Positions 59,442 through 64,000 of a DNA stretch of 64,000 bases are shown piece after piece. Numbering within the stretch: the stretch's first letter is position 1; the number at the start of each line of letters is the position of its first letter. A model generated the notes under the pieces. That model was not told where the DNA came from. It saw only the letters and a list, made by a program, of their open reading frames with translations, and did not search any database. This stretch comes from Microbaculum sp051390635. Its GTDB lineage: Bacteria; Pseudomonadota; Alphaproteobacteria; Rhizobiales; Tepidamorphaceae. The position numbers and the translations under genes were made by a program. The DNA lies in assembly GCF_051390635.1 (NCBI RefSeq), contig NZ_JBPODT010000003.1:620001-684000 (forward strand). Reading direction: 5' to 3'.

Positions 59442-60257
59442 ATGAACGTTGAGACCGTTGACATTCTGGGCTCGCCCGCCCTCGTCGCCGATGTTGTTGG
59501 CGATGGTCCCGTCGTGATTTTCGTCCATGGCATTGGAGGCAATCGATCCAACTGGGCCGATCAGCTTCGCAGTTTGTCCGGAAACTACCGGGCGGTCGCC
59601 ATTGACCTCCGCGGTTACGGAGACAGCCAGGATCCGGCCGGGTCGCTCGATTTTTTCGACTTCGTCGAAGACATTTCGCGGACCCTGGACTGTATAGGCG
59701 CTAAGCGGGCCCATCTGGTTGGACTGTCGATGGGAGGGCTCGTCGTACAGGCCTTCTACGCCCGCCATCGTGCCCGCACACTAAGCCTCACGCTGGCGGC
59801 CTGTCGGCCCGGCGACCGGCCGGTGTTCGACGATCCCAAGAGGTTTGCGGCCGAACGCATTTCGTCGACAGCGAGCGGGGAGGCTGCCATAACGGTGGAG
59901 AAGATGCTGCCGCGCCTGCTCGGCCCGAATCCGTCGGCACACGCGACGCGGACAATACGCGCCAGCCTCGAAGCCCTGCACCCGGAAGCCTACCGCAAGA
60001 CGATGGAAGCGCGGTTGTCGATCGCGCCGTTCCTCGACATGTCGACGATTGATGTACCTACGTTGGTGGTCGCCGCGAGCCACGATGCGGTGGCACCGAC
60101 TACGCAGATGCGTGCGATCGCAGATCAGATCCCCGGCTGCCGATACGAAGTCGTCGACGATGCCGGGCATCTCATGAACATCGAGAAACCCGACGAGTTC
60201 AACACGGTACTCGCATCGTTCCTCAACACACACGCAACGCTCGAACAAACGGTCTGA
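59442..60257 (+). CDS. Alpha/beta hydrolase, NicD/enol-lactonase-like
   Basis: A 271-aa hydrolase from ATG 59442; no clear SD. Oxyanion motif VIFVHGIGGNRSNW, nucleophile elbow VGLSMGGLVVQ (serine 96), acid in VAASHDAVAP and histidine in DDAGHLMNIEKP. Known relatives include beta-ketoadipate enol-lactone hydrolase and the N-formylmaleamate deformylase NicD. Divergence from a NicX-like gene makes hydrolysis of the NicX-type product plausible, but this is inference. Confidence 0.85.
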   Translation: MNVETVDILGSPALVADVVGDGPVVIFVHGIGGNRSNWADQLRSLSGNYRAVAIDLRGYGDSQDPAGSLDFFDFVEDISRTLDCIGAKRAHLVGLSMGGLVVQAFYARHRARTLSLTLAACRPGDRPVFDDPKRFAAERISSTASGEAAITVEKMLPRLLGPNPSAHATRTIRASLEALHPEAYRKTMEARLSIAPFLDMSTIDVPTLVVAASHDAVAPTTQMRAIADQIPGCRYEVVDDAGHLMNIEKPDEFNTVLASFLNTHATLEQTV

Positions 60258-60309
60258 AACTTAATCAATGACGCCCGGCAGAGGGCGCAACAACGAAGGG
60301 GATGAAATT

Positions 60310-61257
60310 ATGAAATGGGTTCTTCCCGCTATCGCAGCCGTTGTCATGAACGTGACAGCCGCTCATGCGGAACCAAAGACGATTGCGATCGCCAATTTCG
60401 GCGATCATCCGGCGCTCCAGCTGGTGATCGACGGCCTGAAGGCGTCGATGGCCGAACGGGGCTACGACGACGTTACCTTCACCTATGATCAGGTGAACTG
60501 GGAGCGGAACGTCATTCCGCAGATGCTGGCGAAGATCGCTGCTGACAAGCCCGATGTCGTCGTGACGATCACGACGCCGGTGACGCAGACTGCGGTGCGG
60601 GCTTTGCAGGACCCCTCTATCCCGGTTGTCTTCGCCGCCGTGCAGGATCCGGTCGTCGCCGGCCTCGTTCCCGACTGGAGCACCGCCGCTCCGAACATGA
60701 CCGGCGCGTCCAATCTGGTCGACATGGATGGTACGCTGGCCTTCGTGAAGGAACTGATGCCGGACCTCACTCGGCTCGGCGTGCCTTACAATCCCGGCGA
60801 CGATGCTGACAATGCGTTGCGCGAACGTCTCGTCGAATTTGCGCCGAAGCATGGCATCGAGCTGGTGCTGGTCGGAGTAGACAACGTCAACGATCTGCCG
60901 CAGCGCATTCAGTCGCTGAATGGCAAGGTGGATGCGATTTACGTCTTCCCGTCCAACCTGTTCCAGCCTGCGACGGCCCAGATTGCCGCGATCGCGGAAC
61001 GGATCGGTGTCCCGGCCTTCAACGGCCTGCCGGCGCCCGTCGAGAAGGGCGAGATGCTTGCGTCCTACTCGGTAGACTGGCCGAAGATCGGCGCAAGCGC
61101 GGCCGGTATCGTCGACCAGGTCTTCAAGGGAAAGAAGGTCTCGGAAATTCCGCCGACGGTGCCGACCCCTGCCGATCACAGCGTCGTCATCAGCAAGCCG
61201 CAGGTTGAGCGCTGGGACGTGACGGTGCCCGACGCCTACGCCGACAGCGTTCAGTGA
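60310..61257 (+). CDS. ABC substrate-binding protein (YtrpX/ABC_sub_bind type)
   Basis: A 315-aa protein from ATG 60310 (AAGGGG upstream), signal peptide ending near VTAAHAEPK. KTIAIANFGDHPALQLVIDG, PVVFAAVQDPVVAGLV and NGLPAPVEKGEMLASYSVDW match the PF04392-type binding proteins, often linked to amino-acid or aromatic uptake. It lies 10 bp upstream of the ATPase gene. Cargo probably fits the NicX-like pathway. Confidence 0.87.
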   Translation: MKWVLPAIAAVVMNVTAAHAEPKTIAIANFGDHPALQLVIDGLKASMAERGYDDVTFTYDQVNWERNVIPQMLAKIAADKPDVVVTITTPVTQTAVRALQDPSIPVVFAAVQDPVVAGLVPDWSTAAPNMTGASNLVDMDGTLAFVKELMPDLTRLGVPYNPGDDADNALRERLVEFAPKHGIELVLVGVDNVNDLPQRIQSLNGKVDAIYVFPSNLFQPATAQIAAIAERIGVPAFNGLPAPVEKGEMLASYSVDWPKIGASAAGIVDQVFKGKKVSEIPPTVPTPADHSVVISKPQVERWDVTVPDAYADSVQ

Positions 61258-61267
61258 GCCTGGACTG

Positions 61268-62065
61268 ATGGCGCAAACCCAGTCCGCCCTTGCAGTCTCG
61301 GACGTTTGGAAGACCTTCAATCCCAACACGCCGACCGAACGCCGTGCCCTCTGCGGGATCGACCTTACCCTTGCCGAGGGCGATTTTACGGTGGTGATCG
61401 GCAGCAACGGGGCCGGGAAGAGCACGCTTCTGAACGTTGTGGCGGGCGAGGTTTCCCCCGACACGGGTCGGGTCATCATCGGGGACGACGACATTACGCT
61501 CGCCCCCGTCCACCGCCGGGCCCGGTATGTGGCGCGCGTGTTTCAGGATCCCTCGCAAGGGACCGCGGCCGGGTTGACGGTCGAGGAGAACCTTTCGGTT
61601 GCCCTGAAGCGCGGTCAGTATCGAACCTTGACCTACTCGCTGACGGGCGCCCGCCGCAAACGGTTTGCCGAAGCCCTGGAACCGCTCGGTCTCGGCCTGG
61701 AAGACCGGCTTCAGACCCAGGTGGAGATGCTTTCCGGCGGCCAGAGGCAGGCACTGTCCCTGATAATGGCGTGCCTCCAGCACCCCAAAGCGCTGGTGCT
61801 TGACGAGCACTGCGCCGCGCTCGATCCCAGGACAGCGGAAGCGGTCATGGCAGCGACAATCCACGCCGTGGAAAATTCGCGCATCACGACGCTGATGATC
61901 ACCCACAACATGCAGCACGCGATCGATTGCGGAAACCGGTTGATCATGATGCATGAGGGCAGGATCGTCTTCGAGGCCTCCGGCGAGGAGAAGGCCAAAT
62001 TGACGGTCGAAGCTCTCGTCGAGCGGTTCCACCTCTCCGACGACAAGGCGCTGCTGGTGCAATAA
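61268..62065 (+). CDS. ABC transporter ATP-binding protein
   Basis: A 265-aa ATPase with Walker A GSNGAGKST (about residues 45-53), signature LSGGQRQAL, Walker B ALVLDEHCAALDP and switch histidine in MITHNMQHA. The Walker-B DEH replaces the more usual DEP or DEA after the catalytic glutamate. Its stop TAA shares one base with the start of the permease gene. It energises the importer formed with the flanking binding protein and permease. Confidence 0.95.
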   Translation: MAQTQSALAVSDVWKTFNPNTPTERRALCGIDLTLAEGDFTVVIGSNGAGKSTLLNVVAGEVSPDTGRVIIGDDDITLAPVHRRARYVARVFQDPSQGTAAGLTVEENLSVALKRGQYRTLTYSLTGARRKRFAEALEPLGLGLEDRLQTQVEMLSGGQRQALSLIMACLQHPKALVLDEHCAALDPRTAEAVMAATIHAVENSRITTLMITHNMQHAIDCGNRLIMMHEGRIVFEASGEEKAKLTVEALVERFHLSDDKALLVQ

Positions 62066-62970
62066 TGATCGATTTCATAAGTGGCTTCTGGAGTCTCGTC
62101 CCGGTAACGCTGGCGCAGAGTCTGGTCTACGGGTTCGTTGCGCTCGGCATCATGATCCCGTTCCGATTGCTGAACTTTCCGGATCTGACCTGCGAAGGCG
62201 CGTTTCCGCTGGGCGGGTGCCTGTGCGCCGCCTTGCTGGTTGCCGGCGTTCCGCCGTCCCTCGCGTTCGCGATTGCCATTGCGGCCGGTTTTCTTGCCGG
62301 GTGCGCGACTGCGCTCATCCACCTCAATCTGCGCATCAACACGCTCCTGGCCGGCATCCTGATGATCACGATGTTGTGGAGCCTGAACCTGCGCATCATG
62401 GGCAAGTCGAATACGCCGCTGTTCACCGAGGCGACGTTCTTCGACAGCATCTTTCCGAATTTCAACATCGATGTGCTGCTGCAGAACAGCATCTGGCTTC
62501 CGGTCGTGATCGTGGTCGTTCTGCTGTTGAGTTGGTACCTGCGCACCGACAGCGGCCTGGGGCTGCGGTCGACCGGCGCAAGCAGCGCAATGGCGCGGGC
62601 GAACGGGATCAACACCTGGCAAATGACGCTTCTGGGCGTCGGTGCCGCCAACGCGTTCAGCGCCTTCGCCGGCGCCTCGGTCGCGCAGATCCAGGGCTAC
62701 GCCGACGTCGCAATGGGCTTCGGCGTGCTGATCAACGGCCTTGCCGCGTTGATCATCGGCGAGGCGATCGTCGGTCGCTCGAGCGTCGGGCGACAGGTCG
62801 CGGCCCCCTTCGTTGGCTCGGTCGTCTACTACCAGGTGATTTCGGCAGGCTTGGCGGCAGGCGTGAACCCCTCCGATCTGAAACTCGTGACCGGGTTGTT
62901 CGTCCTCGTGATGCTGGCGATGTCCTCGCGACGCGGCGGCTTCAGGTCGGAAGCCAAACTGAACGCCTGA
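62065..62970 (+). CDS. ABC transporter permease
   Basis: A 301-aa membrane protein with about eight helices, starting in the ATPase stop codon. LLNFPDLTCEGAFPLGGCLC, LNLRINTLLAGILMITMLWS and GFGVLINGLAALIIGEAIVG are typical of the BPD_transp_2-type permeases that pair with PF04392 binding proteins. Only one permease gene is present, so it likely forms a homodimer. Confidence 0.93.
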   Translation: MIDFISGFWSLVPVTLAQSLVYGFVALGIMIPFRLLNFPDLTCEGAFPLGGCLCAALLVAGVPPSLAFAIAIAAGFLAGCATALIHLNLRINTLLAGILMITMLWSLNLRIMGKSNTPLFTEATFFDSIFPNFNIDVLLQNSIWLPVVIVVVLLLSWYLRTDSGLGLRSTGASSAMARANGINTWQMTLLGVGAANAFSAFAGASVAQIQGYADVAMGFGVLINGLAALIIGEAIVGRSSVGRQVAAPFVGSVVYYQVISAGLAAGVNPSDLKLVTGLFVLVMLAMSSRRGGFRSEAKLNA

Positions 62971-62979
62971 GCCGTCGCG

Positions 62980-63792
62980 ATGTCGGCGCCAATTGAATGC
63001 ACGGACCGCTCACCCGCCATCCTCGGGCTGGACCACGTGATGGTGATAGTCGACGATCTCGACGCTGCCTCGGCGGAAGCGGAAGACGCGGGATTCGCCC
63101 TGAGCCCGCCCAGCGTCATGCCGGGGCTGGTCAACCGGTTGATCTGTTTTGCGGACGCCCCGCCCGGTGCGGCCAGTTTCATCGAGTTTCTTCAGATTGC
63201 CGACAAGGCGCAGGTACCCCAGGCGGTTCTGGAGGTCCTCGGCGAGCGCTTTGGACCCGCCGCGATCGTCGTCGCCGTCGGTGACATGGCTCGGTATTGC
63301 GCGCATCTGGATACCATCGGCGTTGGCCATTCGGGGCCGATGTCGATCCGCCGGCAATGGCCGGTCGGGGAGGGCAGGACTCTGGACGTTCATCTGGAGG
63401 TCGTCCTGCCCGACTCCGCGGAACTGCCGGTCCCCTGCGTCGCGGTTCGCCACCACACACCGCATCACTACGGCCGCCGCGAGTTCGTTACCCATGTCAA
63501 CGCAATGGTCGCGATGCCAGCAGTCGTTCTCCAGGCGCCGGATCCGGGCCCTGCGGCGGCCGTCCTAGGCAGATTGTTCGGCATCCGGCCCACTCAAACA
63601 CCGGATGGCGCCATTCTTGAGGTGCGGGGCACCCGAATTGTCATTCGGAATGGCCCGCCGGGCATTGTCGGGGTCTGTGTTTCCGAAACCGGTAATCTCG
63701 ATTCAGTCGTTCTTGAGACGGAATCTTCCTGGGCGCCTTTCCAAACGCTTTCGGGACTGCAGATTGCGCGGTCTAGCGAACCGGGCGTGTGA
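62980..63792 (+). CDS. Glyoxalase/VOC-like protein
   Basis: A 270-aa protein from ATG 62980 with weak SD. The N-terminal stretch AILGLDHVMVIVDDLDAASA, followed by GFALSPPSVMPGLVNRLICF, is a glyoxalase-like (PF13468-type) domain. HHTPHHYGRREF is a histidine cluster that may bind metal. It ends the hydrolase/ABC operon. Possible role as an isomerase, lyase or dioxygenase in the same pathway; not determined. Confidence 0.8.
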   Translation: MSAPIECTDRSPAILGLDHVMVIVDDLDAASAEAEDAGFALSPPSVMPGLVNRLICFADAPPGAASFIEFLQIADKAQVPQAVLEVLGERFGPAAIVVAVGDMARYCAHLDTIGVGHSGPMSIRRQWPVGEGRTLDVHLEVVLPDSAELPVPCVAVRHHTPHHYGRREFVTHVNAMVAMPAVVLQAPDPGPAAAVLGRLFGIRPTQTPDGAILEVRGTRIVIRNGPPGIVGVCVSETGNLDSVVLETESSWAPFQTLSGLQIARSSEPGV

Positions 63793-63834
63793 GTGCCGAT
63801 CGTCCCGGTAGACTGGCGCTGAAACCATCAGGCC

Positions 63835-63860
63835 GCATCGCCCCGTTGTCGGGGCGATGC
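63835..63860. terminator. Strong hairpin between convergent genes
   Basis: GCATCGCCCCG (63835-63845) and CGGGGCGATGC (63850-63860) form a perfect 11-bp stem with a 4-nt loop between the glyoxalase-like gene and the leftward gene at the right edge. No U-run, but position and strength fit a shared terminator. Confidence 0.6.
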
Positions 63861-63877
63861 GTGGTCTTGGCCGTGGC

Positions 63878-64000
63878 CTATTTGCCGAGCGCCAGGCAGA
63901 CGGCCTTCACCTGGGACCGTCGCAGGGCGGGGATCAGGGAGGCGGCGGCTTGCGTGTTGATGGAGAACGTCACGCTGCGCCGGCCGTCACGGCTCGCCGC
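63878..64000 (-). CDS. C-terminal fragment of an unknown protein (cut by window edge)
   Basis: On the minus strand an open frame enters at 64000 and ends at TAG 63880-63878. The last 40 residues include GRRSVTFSINTQAAASLIPA and SQVKAVCLALGK. Codon use is similar to the neighbours and the stop lies just beyond a terminator-like hairpin, so it is probably a real gene. The family cannot be assigned from this fragment. Confidence 0.45.
   Translation of the reverse strand, partial: AASRDGRRSVTFSINTQAAASLIPALRRSQVKAVCLALGK

Noticed and set aside
1..64000. CRISPR arrays, tRNA/rRNA genes, prophage genes and plasmid origins
   Set aside because: No spaced direct repeats, cloverleaf-like segments, phage structural genes or replication genes were noticed by eye on either strand; a tool-based scan was not possible.

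Overview
The window is GC-rich DNA with dense gene packing, many ATGA/GTGA start-stop overlaps and frequent GTG/TTG starts. TRAP transporters dominate its transport genes. This suggests an alphaproteobacterium (Hyphomicrobiales, Rhodobacterales or Rhodospirillales type); I cannot name a genus from sequence alone. It reads as a catabolic island: consecutive gene sets, each with its own regulator, importer and enzymes for a small organic acid or aromatic compound. Five complete DctPQM TRAP systems, one TAXI-type TRAP system and one ABC importer lie within 64 kb. No tRNA, rRNA, CRISPR array or intact insertion sequence was seen; one short IS6-family transposase remnant is present.

Layout. (1) 1-7.4 kb: start of a GntR regulator, a YdiJ/GlcD-type FAD/Fe-S 2-hydroxyacid dehydrogenase, a serine/alanine-glyoxylate-type aminotransferase and TRAP system 1. 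(2) 7.4-8.2 kb: gene-free scar with the IS6 remnant. (3) 8.2-15.3 kb: quinate/shikimate set, with a two-domain 3-dehydroshikimate dehydratase and TetR regulator to the left, and shikimate/quinate dehydrogenase, TRAP system 2 and type II dehydroquinase to the right. (4) 15.7-26.9 kb: phthalate-type regulon, with a TAXI-TRAP importer, a decayed aldehyde dehydrogenase, Rieske oxygenase, reductase, dihydrodiol dehydrogenase, 4,5-dihydroxyphthalate decarboxylase-like protein, a small unknown protein, a MarR regulator and a ThDP enzyme. (5) 26.9-35.6 kb: FAH-family hydrolase, TetR and amidohydrolase leftward; TRAP system 3, an acetoacetate-decarboxylase-family protein, a cupin and a MetE-like protein rightward. 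(6) 35.9-43.6 kb: one leftward operon, dctP-cupin-dctQ-dctM-iclR-hyuA-hyuB. (7) 44.1-56.4 kb: an mhp-type meta-cleavage set, an IclR regulator and TRAP system 5. (8) 56.6-63.8 kb: NicX-like dioxygenase, SDR and LysR leftward; alpha/beta hydrolase, ABC importer and glyoxalase-like protein rightward. A partial unknown CDS reaches the right edge.

How the genes fit together. The quinate/shikimate and phthalate sets would both yield protocatechuate, but no protocatechuate ring-cleavage genes are in the window. Repeated operator-like sequences tie genes into regulons. A 12-bp palindrome, TTAGATATCTAA, occurs at three promoters of the phthalate block, including the one in front of the TAXI-TRAP operon, so that importer is probably the phthalate uptake system. 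A 14-bp TetR-type site lies between -35 and -10 at both rightward promoters of the quinate/shikimate block. Four of the five DctPQM loci carry a strong hairpin between the receptor gene and the permease genes. Functions are family-level readings by eye; substrates are inferred from context.
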